Positions 53,442 to 62,331 of a stretch of 64,000 bases of DNA are shown one piece after another. Both the position numbers and the translations under genes were made by a program. The notes beneath the pieces were generated by a model. The model made no database searches. It had not been told where the DNA came from and was given only the letters and a program-made list of their open reading frames with translations. The number at the start of each line of letters is the position of its first letter. The first letter of the stretch is position 1. Source of the DNA: Gammaproteobacteria bacterium (lineage in GTDB: Bacteria > Pseudomonadota > Gammaproteobacteria > Ga0077554 > Ga007554); NCBI GenBank assembly GCA_040183005.1, contig JAMPIW010000007.1:1826001-1890000 (forward strand), given 5' to 3'.

Positions 53442-54455
53442 ATGAGCAGATGGTTATTAGCAGGGTTCTATGGCGTGATTTTGTCACTCGCCACAGGTTC
53501 GTCCGCCTTCGCGGATACGGTTATACGCGTCGGGCATCTTCCCAATCTCACCCACCCTCAGGCGCTGATTGGGCGGGAAACAGGTGATTTCGAAAAAAAT
53601 GCCGGGGCCAAGGTTGAATGGGCGGCCTTCAATGCCGGCGCATCCGCCATGGAAGCCTTGCTGGCGGGCGAACTGGATCTCGCCTATGTCGGCCCCAGCC
53701 CCGCGCTCAACGCCTATGTCCGCTCCAAAGGCCGGGTATTGCGCGTCATTGCCGGCGCGGCCAGTGGCGGCGTAGCGCTGGTGGTGCGCAAGGATGCGGG
53801 CATTCGCAACCCGGCTGATTTGAAAGGCAAACGGGTAGCGGTGCCGGGGCTGGGCAATACCCAGGATGTCGCCCTGCGTTCCTGGCTCAAGGCCAAGGGC
53901 TTGGGCAGCAGCGTACAGGTTATGCCGGTCAAAAATCCGGAAATTTTTACCCTGTTCCAGCGCAAGGAGCTGGATGCCGCCTGGGTGCCCGAGCCATGGG
54001 CCACGCGCCTGATACAGGAGGCCGATGGCGCCCTGTTTGTTGACGAAAGAGACTTGTGGCCGGAGGGCAAGTTTCCCGCCACTCTGCTGGTCGTTCGCGC
54101 CGATTTTCTGGCAAAAAACCGCGCCCTGGTTAAACGCTTTGTCGCCACCCACATCGACCTGACGGAGGCAATTATTCAGAAGCCTGACGAGGCCAAGCGC
54201 AACATCAACGCCCAGTTAGCCAAGCTGATGGGTAAGCCCCTGCCTGCGGCGCAATTGGATGAAGCCTTTACGCGGATAGCCGCCACTTACGACCCCATCC
54301 CCGGCGCACTCCTGAAAGCTGCCAGACAGGCTTGGGAATTGAAGTATCTGCCGGGTGCCCAGCCACCTGACGTGGCGCCCATTTTCGACCTGTCACTGCT
54401 CAATGAGACTCTGCGCGAACGCGGCAAACCCCTGGTCGCTGCGGCCAAGCGTTAG
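53442..54455 (+). CDS. ABC transporter substrate-binding protein (sulfonate/taurine/nitrate type)
   Basis: A 337-residue periplasmic binding protein. Signal peptide about 1-22 (ends SSAFAD). It has the NMT1/SsuA-like core: IRVGHLPNLTHPQALIGRETG, FNAGASAMEALLAGELDLAYVGPSPA and RVAVPGLGNTQDVALRSWL. This family binds aliphatic sulfonates, taurine, nitrate or thiamine precursors. The CysB-type regulator and the neighbouring sulfur genes favour a sulfonate or other organosulfur ligand; this is inference, and no desulfonating monooxygenase gene is present. ATG 53442 sits 9 bp after AAGGAG. Confidence 0.88.
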   Translation: MSRWLLAGFYGVILSLATGSSAFADTVIRVGHLPNLTHPQALIGRETGDFEKNAGAKVEWAAFNAGASAMEALLAGELDLAYVGPSPALNAYVRSKGRVLRVIAGAASGGVALVVRKDAGIRNPADLKGKRVAVPGLGNTQDVALRSWLKAKGLGSSVQVMPVKNPEIFTLFQRKELDAAWVPEPWATRLIQEADGALFVDERDLWPEGKFPATLLVVRADFLAKNRALVKRFVATHIDLTEAIIQKPDEAKRNINAQLAKLMGKPLPAAQLDEAFTRIAATYDPIPGALLKAARQAWELKYLPGAQPPDVAPIFDLSLLNETLRERGKPLVAAAKR

Positions 54456-54465
54456 GAGAAGCCAA

Positions 54466-55245
54466 GTGCCCAAAGTAGAGATCAACGGCGTATCCCAGGT
54501 ATTCTGGTCGCAATCCGGCGCGGTGCAGGCACTGGCAGAAACGTCACTGTCGATAGACGAAGGGGAATTTGTCTGTATCGTTGGCCCGTCGGGCTGCGGC
54601 AAGTCCACCCTGCTGAATCTAGTTGCAGGGCTGGCAAAGCCGGACACCGGCCGGGTGATCGCAAATGGCAAGCCCGTGACCGGCCCCGGCCCCGACCGCG
54701 TGGTGATGTTTCAGGAGTCCGCCCTCTTTCCGTGGCTTAATGTCCTGCAAAACGTCATGTTCGGGTTAAAAATGGCCGGTGTCCCCGAGCCGGAAAGGCG
54801 TGAGCGTGCCGAAAAGCTGCTGCACATGGTACATTTGTCGCGCTTCGCCCAGGCATGGGTGCATGAGCTGTCGGGCGGCATGAAACAGCGCGTGGCTCTG
54901 GCGCGGGCATTGGCACCGAACCCTGACATCTTGCTCATGGACGAACCGTTTGCCGCGCTGGACGCCCAAACGCGAGACATGCTCCACGATGAACTGGAAG
55001 ACTTGTGGGCGAGCACCCGCAAAACCGTTATCTTCGTCACCCATAATGTGCGCGAGGCGGTGCGGCTCGGCACCCGGGTCATCGTCATGACCGCCCGTCC
55101 GGGCCGGGTGAAAAGCATCTATGACATAGACCTGCCCCGCCCCCGTCATATTGAGGACATCGAACTGGTCAAGATCGCGGCGACCATCCGCGACGACTTA
55201 CGTGGCGAAGTGTTGCAGGCCACCCACGAGGAAGGAATAGACTGA
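54466..55245 (+). CDS. ABC transporter ATP-binding protein (SsuB/TauB type)
   Basis: A 259-residue ATPase. Walker A GPSGCGKST, signature LSGGMKQRVALARALA, Walker B ILLMDEPFAALDAQTR and the H-loop FVTHNVREAV are intact. AGGAGA six bases upstream fixes the GTG start at 54466, 10 bp after the binding-protein gene. The ATP-binding type is the SsuB/TauB/NrtD group. It overlaps the permease by one base. Confidence 0.92.
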   Translation: MPKVEINGVSQVFWSQSGAVQALAETSLSIDEGEFVCIVGPSGCGKSTLLNLVAGLAKPDTGRVIANGKPVTGPGPDRVVMFQESALFPWLNVLQNVMFGLKMAGVPEPERRERAEKLLHMVHLSRFAQAWVHELSGGMKQRVALARALAPNPDILLMDEPFAALDAQTRDMLHDELEDLWASTRKTVIFVTHNVREAVRLGTRVIVMTARPGRVKSIYDIDLPRPRHIEDIELVKIAATIRDDLRGEVLQATHEEGID

Positions 55246-56087
55246 TGAATACCGTTGCGCACCAAGCCCCATCCGCAGCGCTCGCCGCCATCGCGCAAAC
55301 CAAGGCGCGCAAGGATCGCCTCGACCGCTGGCGCATCTACGCAATGCGCCTGGCATTTTTTGCCTCATTGATAGGCCTGTGGCACGCACTGGTGTGGCTG
55401 GAAGTGTGGGATGAAATGATCTTCCCCTCCTTGCCGCAGGTGACGGAAACGCTGTGGCTAGGCATTAGCGATCAATCGCTGCCGGCCGCCATCGCCATCA
55501 GCCTGCAACGGCTGCTGATCGGGTATGGGCTAGCGCTGTGCATCGGCATACCACTCGGCCTGTTGCTGGGCCGTGTGCGCTGGCTGAACGAGACGTTTGG
55601 GATGCTTGCGATGGGGCTGCAGGCACTGCCGAGTATTTGCTGGCTACCTCTGGCGGTGCTGTGGTTCGGCCTGGGCGAGAGCGCGATGATTTTTGTGGTG
55701 GTGATGGGCGCCCTCATGGCGTTGACCTTGGCGACACGCGACGGGGTCAAAAACATGCCGCCACTTTATATGCGGGCGGCCCATGTGCTGGGCGCCAGCG
55801 GCTGGCGGCTGTACGTCCATGTGATGCTACCCGCCACACTGCCCGCCGTACTGACCGGAGCAAAACTAGGCTGGTCGTTTGCCTGGCGCTCATTAATGGC
55901 CGCCGAGCTGCTGCTGGTGGGGGTGGGCTTGGGCTCCCTGCTGGAGCGAGGCCGCGAGCTGCACGATATGTCGCTGGTGGTGGCGGTGATGATGGTCATC
56001 ATGTTCGTTGGCCTGATGACCGATCGCTGGCTGTTCAGCCGCCTGGAACAGCGATTCGTCCATCGCCGCTGGGGGACGTCCGCATAA
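55245..56087 (+). CDS. ABC transporter permease (SsuC/TauC type)
   Basis: A 280-residue membrane protein with about six helices and the BPD permease loop (FGMLAMGLQALPSICWLPLAVLWFG and AAHVLGASGWRLYVHVMLPATLP). It matches SsuC/TauC. The ATG overlaps the ATPase stop (ATGA), so the three genes form one operon: binding protein, ATPase, permease. The next gene, a TauE-type exporter, has its own AT-rich upstream region. Confidence 0.91.
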   Translation: MNTVAHQAPSAALAAIAQTKARKDRLDRWRIYAMRLAFFASLIGLWHALVWLEVWDEMIFPSLPQVTETLWLGISDQSLPAAIAISLQRLLIGYGLALCIGIPLGLLLGRVRWLNETFGMLAMGLQALPSICWLPLAVLWFGLGESAMIFVVVMGALMALTLATRDGVKNMPPLYMRAAHVLGASGWRLYVHVMLPATLPAVLTGAKLGWSFAWRSLMAAELLLVGVGLGSLLERGRELHDMSLVVAVMMVIMFVGLMTDRWLFSRLEQRFVHRRWGTSA

Positions 56088-56204
56088 AACATAATTAAAA
56101 GTTATATTCTAATAATAATTTATTAATTTTAATGCTATTGAATGGTTGTTATAGTCTCGGGTTCGCGTCGCTTAAAATAACGCAACCGTAGTGAGGCCGA
56201 CTGG

Positions 56205-56984
56205 ATGGAATGGGCATATACCGTAGCAGGCCTGGTGGTCGGCTTCATCGTGGGCGTGACTGGCATGGGCGGCGGCGCACTAATGACGCCACTGCTAATC
56301 CTGCTGTTTAATATTTCCCCGACCATGGCGATTGGCACGGATCTTTTATTTGCCGCGATCACCAAGTCCGGCGGGATCTGGGTGCATGGGCGCCGTGGCA
56401 ATGTGGACTGGAAGATCGTCAAACTACTCTGCATGGGCAGCCTGCCCGCAGCAGCCCTGGTGGTTCTCCTGCTCCAGCACTACAGTGGCGGCAACTCTGG
56501 CGATATGAAAAAGGTGCTGACCACGTCACTGGGCATCGCCTTGCTGCTTACCGCACCGGCGATTTTATTCAAAAACCGCTTATTGCATATCGCTCAGTCC
56601 AGCCTGAACCTGCAACGCTTTGTTCATTGGCGGGTACCGGCCACGATTCTTGCCGGCGCTGTGGTAGGAGCGCTGGTGACCCTATCATCGGTCGGGGCTG
56701 GCGTACTGGGAACCATGACGCTGTTCTTCCTGTATCCCTACCTGTCTTCGGTGAGGGTGGTAGGCACCGACATCGCCCACGCCGTACCGTTGACAGCGGT
56801 TGCGGGCCTGGGGCACTTGAGCCTGGGCCATGTCGACTTTACCCTACTGGGGAGCCTGCTGCTCGGTTCGCTGCCAGGCATTTATCTCGGCAGCCATTTA
56901 AGCAGCAAGATTCCCGAAAAGGTACTGCGCCCCATTTTGGGCACCGTACTGCTATTGTTCGGCGCTAAATTTACCTTTTCCTGA
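56205..56984 (+). CDS. TauE/SafE (TSUP) family sulfur-compound exporter
   Basis: A 259-residue membrane protein with about seven to eight helices. The TSUP signature is at the N-terminus (GFIVGVTGMGGGALMTPLLI) and repeated in the second half (GALVTLSSVGAGVLGTMTL). TSUP proteins export sulfite, sulfoacetate or similar, or move sulfur anions. Placement between a CysB-regulated importer and a sulfite reductase makes sulfite or sulfonate handling plausible. The upstream 117 bp is AT-rich with -10 TATAGT (56150-56155) and a poor -35, like the ABC operon promoter. Confidence 0.88.
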   Translation: MEWAYTVAGLVVGFIVGVTGMGGGALMTPLLILLFNISPTMAIGTDLLFAAITKSGGIWVHGRRGNVDWKIVKLLCMGSLPAAALVVLLLQHYSGGNSGDMKKVLTTSLGIALLLTAPAILFKNRLLHIAQSSLNLQRFVHWRVPATILAGAVVGALVTLSSVGAGVLGTMTLFFLYPYLSSVRVVGTDIAHAVPLTAVAGLGHLSLGHVDFTLLGSLLLGSLPGIYLGSHLSSKIPEKVLRPILGTVLLLFGAKFTFS

Positions 56985-57073
56985 CAGACGGTTATTATAG
57001 CGGTATAGATGGTCAAGGGCCGCCGTGGCGCCCGCACCCGTAAAGGGCACAATGTAGAAGTGGAGAACAAACG

Positions 57074-59371
57074 ATGATTAACGCACAACATCTCGTCAAT
57101 AGCGAGGAGATCAGCCGCTACGAAGAGGCGGTGAAATCCTACCTGGGCTTACAGATCGACCCGGACCGCTTCATGTCGATCCGCCTGCAGCATGGCGTCT
57201 ACGGCCAGCGCCAGGATGGCGTGAACATGATGCGCGTCAAGATCCCCGGCGGCACGCTGAATGCCGCGCAACTCACTGCCATCGCCGATGTGCTGGAGCA
57301 GTACGTCAACCACCCGGTGGTGCATATCACCACCCGCCAGGATATCCAGATCCACTACGTACCTCTGGAACACACTCCTGCGGCAATGCGGCGCCTCGCC
57401 GATGCCGGGCTTACCACGCGCGAGGCGTGCGGCAATACCGTGCGCAACATCACTGCCTGCCCGCTCGCGGGGGTGTGTCCGCGTGAACATCTCGACATCA
57501 CGCCGTTGATGGAAGGGACGGTTACACATTTCCTGCGCCACCCGCTCACCCAGCATCTGCCGCGCAAATTCAAAATGAGCTTCTCCGGCTGTGAGGCCGA
57601 TTGTGCGCAGGGCATGATGCATGATCTGGGCGCGGTGGCGATAAAGAAGGATGGGCGCTATGGCTTCAAGATCATGGCGGGCGGCGGGCTGGGCCACAAG
57701 CCGCACGAGGCGATTACTGTTGAGGAGTTCATCGAGGAGCACGACCTGCTGCCGAGCATCGAGGCTATCGTCTCCCTGCACCACCGCTATTCCGACCGTA
57801 AACGCCGCGCCAAGGCGCGCATCAAGTTCCTGGTGGACAAATTCGGCGTGCAAGGCTTTATCGAGAAATACAAGGAAGAATTCGCCCGCGCCAAGGCGGC
57901 TCTCGCAGACAAGCCCCGCCCCGCTGGTGTGTGGACGGGTGGTACGCCGGGCGAAGCCTGCGGCATGGGTGCACCGCGCCAAGTATTCGCGCAAAAACAA
58001 CCCGGTTTGCACGTATTCCCGGTCAGCATTCCCATCGGCGACATCACCGGCCCGCAGATGCGCGGCATCGTCAAACTGATGGAAGACAATGGCTTGCAGG
58101 AAATACGCGCCACCCAGGATCAAAATCTGATGCTGCTCAATGTGCCCGAGGCCGCAATCCCGTCGATACGCACAACCATTGAATCGCTGGGCCTGGGCGA
58201 ACCCAAGGCCGGTGACGATGTCGTCGCCTGCCCCGGCACCTCCACCTGCCGCCTGGGCATCACCTCCAGCAAGATCATCGGCACCAAGATCTCCGGCGGA
58301 ACCGCTGATCTGCGCATCCGCGCCAGTGGCTGCCACAACGGCTGTGCGCAGCCCGAGACTGGAGACATCGGCATTTACGGCGAGGGCAACCGCCTGCACG
58401 GCAAGCTGGTGCCGCACTATCAGATGTACTTCGGCGGCGATGGCCGTAGCGCAGGCGGACTGGCCCTCAAAGGCCCTTCCGTACCCGCCGCACGCATCGA
58501 GACTGCGATTACGCGTGTAGAGGAAACCTATGCGCAGGATCGTGACGAAGGTGAAACCTTCTTCCATTGGACACGCCGCCACGGTAAAGAATACTTTGCG
58601 GAGCTACTGCAAGACCTTGTCAAGGTCGCGCCCGAGGAATTGTCTTCCGTGCTCCATGATCACGGTGAGGCCAACGACTTCAAGGTACTGCAACTCGGTG
58701 GCGGTGAGTGCGCCGGGGCAGCACAGGAGTTCGTCGCATCGCACTTTGCCGAGGCCACCTACGAACGCGATTGCCGCAATTCCTTTGCATCCCAGCACAA
58801 ATACCTGGACGCACTGGAGTGCGGCGAAGCGATAGGCCGCCTGATCGGCGAGTCACTGCTGTTCTCTTCAGGGCGCGCTGCATTGTCTGGATTGCCCGAA
58901 ATTGCGGCGGCGTTGCAGGAGTCTTTACAGCAGGACGCCCACTTGGGCGCCAAGCTGGCAGAAATGGCAAGCAGCATCGCGCAATTGAAAGAGACCTTTG
59001 ATGAACAGGAATACGCCAAGCTGGTGGCCGAACAGGATGCCTGGATCGCACAATCCGCCCAGGCCTGCCAACGCCTTGACCGCCAGCTTAACCTGACCGT
59101 CTCCATCACCGCACCTGCGGCGAAGGCCAAGACCGCCGAGGTCATAGACCTGTCCACCTACGGCTGCCCGTTGCACTACCTCAAGGCGCGTAACGCGCTG
59201 AACGCAGTTCAGGTAGGTGATGTGGTGGATTTTCTGCTGGAATCCGGCGAATCCACCCAGCAGGTAGCCTCCAGTCTGGAGGGCGACGGACACCGCGTGC
59301 TCTACAAAGAGGATCGCGGCACGACAACGCGCATCACGGTCAAAAAAGCCGCCGCCGCGCAGTCACACTAA
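57074..59371 (+). CDS. Siroheme sulfite/nitrite reductase fused to a TusA-like domain
   Basis: A 765-residue fusion. Residues about 1-490 form a two-fold sulfite/nitrite reductase. The second half has the expected siroheme-cluster motif C386-x5-C392-x27-C420-x3-C424. Unusually the first half has one too, C129-x5-C135-x37-C173-x3-C177. A helical middle region (about 535-670) follows. The C-terminal about 690-755 is TusA/SirA-like, with C698 in YGCPLHYLKARNAL, the sulfur-carrier cysteine position. It would reduce sulfite to sulfide and might pass sulfur to the TusA cysteine. It is 23 bp upstream of cysH and so part of a sulfate-assimilation operon. Confidence 0.88.
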   Translation: MINAQHLVNSEEISRYEEAVKSYLGLQIDPDRFMSIRLQHGVYGQRQDGVNMMRVKIPGGTLNAAQLTAIADVLEQYVNHPVVHITTRQDIQIHYVPLEHTPAAMRRLADAGLTTREACGNTVRNITACPLAGVCPREHLDITPLMEGTVTHFLRHPLTQHLPRKFKMSFSGCEADCAQGMMHDLGAVAIKKDGRYGFKIMAGGGLGHKPHEAITVEEFIEEHDLLPSIEAIVSLHHRYSDRKRRAKARIKFLVDKFGVQGFIEKYKEEFARAKAALADKPRPAGVWTGGTPGEACGMGAPRQVFAQKQPGLHVFPVSIPIGDITGPQMRGIVKLMEDNGLQEIRATQDQNLMLLNVPEAAIPSIRTTIESLGLGEPKAGDDVVACPGTSTCRLGITSSKIIGTKISGGTADLRIRASGCHNGCAQPETGDIGIYGEGNRLHGKLVPHYQMYFGGDGRSAGGLALKGPSVPAARIETAITRVEETYAQDRDEGETFFHWTRRHGKEYFAELLQDLVKVAPEELSSVLHDHGEANDFKVLQLGGGECAGAAQEFVASHFAEATYERDCRNSFASQHKYLDALECGEAIGRLIGESLLFSSGRAALSGLPEIAAALQESLQQDAHLGAKLAEMASSIAQLKETFDEQEYAKLVAEQDAWIAQSAQACQRLDRQLNLTVSITAPAAKAKTAEVIDLSTYGCPLHYLKARNALNAVQVGDVVDFLLESGESTQQVASSLEGDGHRVLYKEDRGTTTRITVKKAAAAQSH

Positions 59372-59394
59372 GTTATATAGAGAGCAGAGAAAAC

Positions 59395-60096
59395 ATGAGT
59401 CTGGACACGCAGCTTCAACAAAAGATCGACGCCACCCTTGCCCTGCTGAAAAGCATTGCCGCAGATTTTCAGCCTGTCACCTTCGCCAACAGCTTTGGCG
59501 CAGAGGACATGGTGCTCACCGATCTCATCGCCAAACACGCGCCCACCATCGGCATATTCAGCCTCGATACCGGACGCCTGCCGGAAGAGACCTACAAGCT
59601 CATGCAGGAGGTGCGGCAGCGTTACAACAACATCGCCATCACCGCCTACTTCCCGGAGTCGTCCGCCGTCGAAGAATACATCCACAGCCACGGCCCGAAC
59701 GCCTTTTACGATAGCGTGGAGCTGCGCAAGCGCTGCTGTGGCATCCGCAAGGTCGAGCCATTAAAACGCGCCCTGACGGGCAAAAAGGCATGGATCACCG
59801 GTCTGCGCCGCGAACAGGCCCCCACCCGCAAGGATCTATCAAACTCGGAGTGGGATGCCGACAATGGGTTGCAGAAATTCAACCCGCTGATCGAATGGAC
59901 CAACGGCGATGTGTGGAACTATATCCGCCACTTCGAAATACCCTACAATGCGCTGCACGACAAGCACTACCCCAGCATCGGCTGCGCCCCCTGCACACGC
60001 GCCATCACAGTGGGCGAGGACATCCGCGCCGGGCGCTGGTGGTGGGAAAATCCCGAGAGCAAGGAATGCGGCCTGCACGCCAAGAAGGCGGGATAA
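59395..60096 (+). CDS. cysH: APS/PAPS reductase, iron-sulfur type
   Basis: A 233-residue sulfonucleotide reductase. The four cluster cysteines C114-C115 (RKRCCGIRK) and C197-x2-C200 (GCAPCTRAI) mark the bacterial APS-type enzyme with a [4Fe-4S] cluster, rather than the cluster-free E. coli PAPS reductase. The catalytic cysteine is C225 in KECGLH at the C-terminus. It reduces APS to sulfite, which the preceding reductase would take to sulfide. It starts 23 bp after that gene. ATP sulfurylase is not in the window. Confidence 0.94.
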   Translation: MSLDTQLQQKIDATLALLKSIAADFQPVTFANSFGAEDMVLTDLIAKHAPTIGIFSLDTGRLPEETYKLMQEVRQRYNNIAITAYFPESSAVEEYIHSHGPNAFYDSVELRKRCCGIRKVEPLKRALTGKKAWITGLRREQAPTRKDLSNSEWDADNGLQKFNPLIEWTNGDVWNYIRHFEIPYNALHDKHYPSIGCAPCTRAITVGEDIRAGRWWWENPESKECGLHAKKAG

Positions 60097-60119
60097 TCTC
60101 GCCGAAAAGCCAATAACAA

Positions 60120-60147
60120 TTTACGGGGCGACACAATACGCTATAAA
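60120..60147 (+). promoter_or_regulatory. Candidate promoter of the phosphoribulokinase gene
   Basis: -35 TTTACG (60120-60125), a 16-bp spacer and -10 TATAAA (60142-60147), about 80 bp before the start codon. The promoter is flanked by the imperfect inverted repeat TTTACGGGG and CCCTGTAAA (60151-60159), a possible operator for a regulator such as CbbR, although it does not fit a known CbbR consensus. Confidence 0.4.
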
Positions 60148-60225
60148 ATACCCTGTAAATTTTTGGCGCCGGAGAAGAATTACGCTCCTGGCACACTGTA
60201 TTTTTAAAACTCTTAAGGAAACACA

Positions 60226-61095
60226 ATGTCCCAAAAACACCCTGTAGTCGCGGTTACCGGCTCGTCGGGAGCAGGCACCACCACCGTCAAGCGCGCTTTC
60301 GAGCATATCTTCCGCCGTGAAGGCATCACCCCCGCCATCGTGGAGGGTGACAGCTTTCACCGCTACGGCCGTAAGGAAATGAAAGAAGCCGTTGAGGTTC
60401 TGCGCAAAGAGGGGCGCACCCTGAGCCATTTCGGCGCCGAAGGCAACCTGTTCGACAAACTGGAAAACCTGTTCCGCACCTATGGCGAAACCGGCAGCGG
60501 CGAGATCCGCTATTACCTGCACAACGAGCAGGAAGCGGCCCCTTACAATCAGGAACCCGGCACTTTCACTGCATGGCAGCCTATTGCGCCCGGTTCAGAC
60601 CTGCTGTTTTATGAAGGCCTGCACGGCGGCATCGTCACTGAAGGCGCCGATGTTGCCAAATGGGTAGATCTGCTGATCGGCGTAGTGCCTATCGTCAACC
60701 TGGAGTGGATCCAGAAAATCCACCGTGACACCGCCGAGCGCGGCTATTCCGCCGAGGCCGTCACGGACACCATTCTGCGCCGCATGCCCGACTATGTGCA
60801 GTTCGTCACCCCGCAGTTCTCACGCACCGACATCAACTTCCAGCGCATCCCGATTGTGGACACCTCGAATCCGTTCATCTCCAGGGATATACCGACACCT
60901 GACGAAAGCTTCATCGTCATCCGCTTCCGTCATCCGCAAAAATACGACTTCCCGTATCTTATGCAAATGATCGCCGGCTCATGGATGTCGCGCCCCAACA
61001 CCCTCGTCGTACCGGGCGGAAAAATGGGATTCGCCATGGAGATCATCCTCACCCCGATCATCCACGACATGATCGAAAAGAAGCGCGCCGGATAA
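60226..61095 (+). CDS. prk: Phosphoribulokinase
   Basis: A 289-residue Calvin-cycle kinase making ribulose-1,5-bisphosphate from ribulose-5-phosphate and ATP. The P-loop is GSSGAGTTT (12-20), followed by EGDSFHRYGRKEM and FYEGLHGG with the catalytic acid region, and RRMPDYVQFVTPQFSRTDINFQR. It matches the proteobacterial octameric type, short and without the regulatory cysteines of plant enzymes. AAGGAA precedes the start. It is not next to Rubisco in this window. Together with rpe, gph and glcF it supports CO2 fixation and glycolate disposal. Confidence 0.96.
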   Translation: MSQKHPVVAVTGSSGAGTTTVKRAFEHIFRREGITPAIVEGDSFHRYGRKEMKEAVEVLRKEGRTLSHFGAEGNLFDKLENLFRTYGETGSGEIRYYLHNEQEAAPYNQEPGTFTAWQPIAPGSDLLFYEGLHGGIVTEGADVAKWVDLLIGVVPIVNLEWIQKIHRDTAERGYSAEAVTDTILRRMPDYVQFVTPQFSRTDINFQRIPIVDTSNPFISRDIPTPDESFIVIRFRHPQKYDFPYLMQMIAGSWMSRPNTLVVPGGKMGFAMEIILTPIIHDMIEKKRAG

Positions 61096-61109
61096 ACCGG
61101 CATATTTTC

Positions 61110-61141
61110 TTGGCCAGGCAGCATCAGTGCTGCCTGGCCAA
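61110..61141. terminator. Bidirectional terminator hairpin
   Basis: A perfect 14-bp stem TTGGCCAGGCAGCA (61110-61123) and TGCTGCCTGGCCAA (61128-61141) with loop TCAG lies between convergent prk and the PAP2 gene. T tracts are short on both sides, so efficiency is uncertain. Confidence 0.7.
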
Positions 61142-61142
61142 T

Positions 61143-61883
61143 CTACCTCTTCCGCCGGAAAAGCCAGACCAGATCCGGCACCGCCAGCAACAGACACATC
61201 ACCGCAATAATCCGTTGAAACCAGACTGCCTGCTCATACCGGCTGTCATAGCCCCCCAACAATACCAGCGCAGCAAGAACCAACACCACTGCAAAAACCC
61301 GTTGCGCACCTTCCCGTAGCCCCCATTCCCAGCGCCGCGCCAAAGCGATTCCGCCCACCGCGCACAACCAGCCTATCGCCGCCCCGCCTAGAACATCCAG
61401 TGGCCAGTGAGCGCCCACCACAATGCGGGATAATCCCGTGGACGTCGCGACAAGCACCAACAACGCCGTCAGCCAGGCACGATTAATCAGCAGACTCACT
61501 GCCCCCGTAAATGCAAAGACTGCCATAGTATGGCCGGAGGGAAACGAGCCGGACTGAAGCACCGGCCCAATGATGTGAAAACTCTCCAGCGGCAACACCG
61601 CCGCCGGACGCCCGCCGCCGATCAGCGCCTTCAAGACCGGGGCCGCTACGGACGCGAGCAGCGCAGTCAGAATCAACGCCCACACCACATCAGGGCGCCG
61701 CCCTGCAAAGAGCAACACCAACACAAACACCACCAGCCCATCACCAAGAATCGTCAGATTGGCCCACAGTACATCGCCGGTAAGCTGGCTGAGCCGGTTA
61801 AGCGACAAAAACAACGGCTGGTTCGCGCCCATTGAAAGCACGATTAACGCAAGGATTACGGCTATGGCGGGCACGCCCCACAT
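61143..61883 (-). CDS. PAP2-family membrane phosphatase
   Basis: A 246-residue membrane protein with about six helices and the three PAP2 motifs: KALIGGGRP, PSGHT, and SRIVVGAHWPLDVLGG. Such enzymes hydrolyse undecaprenyl pyrophosphate or phospholipid phosphates at the outer face of the inner membrane. The specific substrate is not evident. ATG 61883 lies 4 bp after AAGGG and is preferred to a GTG four codons upstream. It is convergent with prk. The 61884-62030 stretch before the rRNA terminator shows only AT-rich DNA that could hold its promoter. Confidence 0.88.
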   Translation of the reverse strand: MWGVPAIAVILALIVLSMGANQPLFLSLNRLSQLTGDVLWANLTILGDGLVVFVLVLLFAGRRPDVVWALILTALLASVAAPVLKALIGGGRPAAVLPLESFHIIGPVLQSGSFPSGHTMAVFAFTGAVSLLINRAWLTALLVLVATSTGLSRIVVGAHWPLDVLGGAAIGWLCAVGGIALARRWEWGLREGAQRVFAVVLVLAALVLLGGYDSRYEQAVWFQRIIAVMCLLLAVPDLVWLFRRKR

Positions 61884-62030
61884 TGTGCCCTTCACGGGTA
61901 CGATGTCCAGTGCGAAGGACGGGTGTCCTGTATTATCATACTATCGTTTGTTTTTTATCGGAGGTGCAAAGTATAGCGTGAAGTGGCGGTGAGAAGCATA
62001 CTACACACTGACAGCTTGACACCCTTCCGG

Positions 62031-62069
62031 GAAAAAGAAAACCCCGATAAACTTTCGTCTATCGGGGTT
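62031..62069 (-). terminator. rRNA operon terminator
   Basis: On the minus strand a 10-bp perfect stem AACCCCGATA/TATCGGGGTT (62069-62040) with a 10-base loop is followed by a T-rich tail (62040-62031, TTTCTTTTTC). It lies about 10 bp past the 5S end. Confidence 0.9.
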
Positions 62070-62078
62070 GCATATAAA

Positions 62079-62194
62079 GGCTGGCGGTGTCCTACTTTCG
62101 CATGGGAACTCCCACACTATCATTGGCGCTGAACGGTTTCACTTCCGAGTTCGAAATGGGATCGGGTGGTTCCCGTTCGCTATGGCCGCCAGCC
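62079..62194 (-). rRNA. rrf: 5S ribosomal RNA
   Basis: On the minus strand the sequence begins TGGCTGGCGGCCATAGCG and ends ACACCGCCAGCC, with the conserved internal CCGAACTCGG-type loop (here TTTCGAACTCGGAAGTGAAAC). The two ends pair to form helix I. The boundaries are estimated by similarity to other 5S genes. Confidence 0.95.
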
Positions 62195-62331
62195 AAACCT
62201 TTTCACTACTAAATGGAACGCAATCTTGCGTGCGTTCTCACGTGAATACAATCAAGAATATATAGAAAGGCAGGGTATGCGTTTTATGTCAGTCGTCGAC
62301 ACATAGCACCTAAAACCACTTGGGTGTTATA

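Noticed and set aside
57149..58582. A 477-codon open frame on the minus strand opposite the sulfite reductase gene
   Set aside because: Composition is typical of an antisense shadow in GC-rich DNA; the plus strand encodes an unmistakable conserved enzyme and no ribosome site supports the minus frame.
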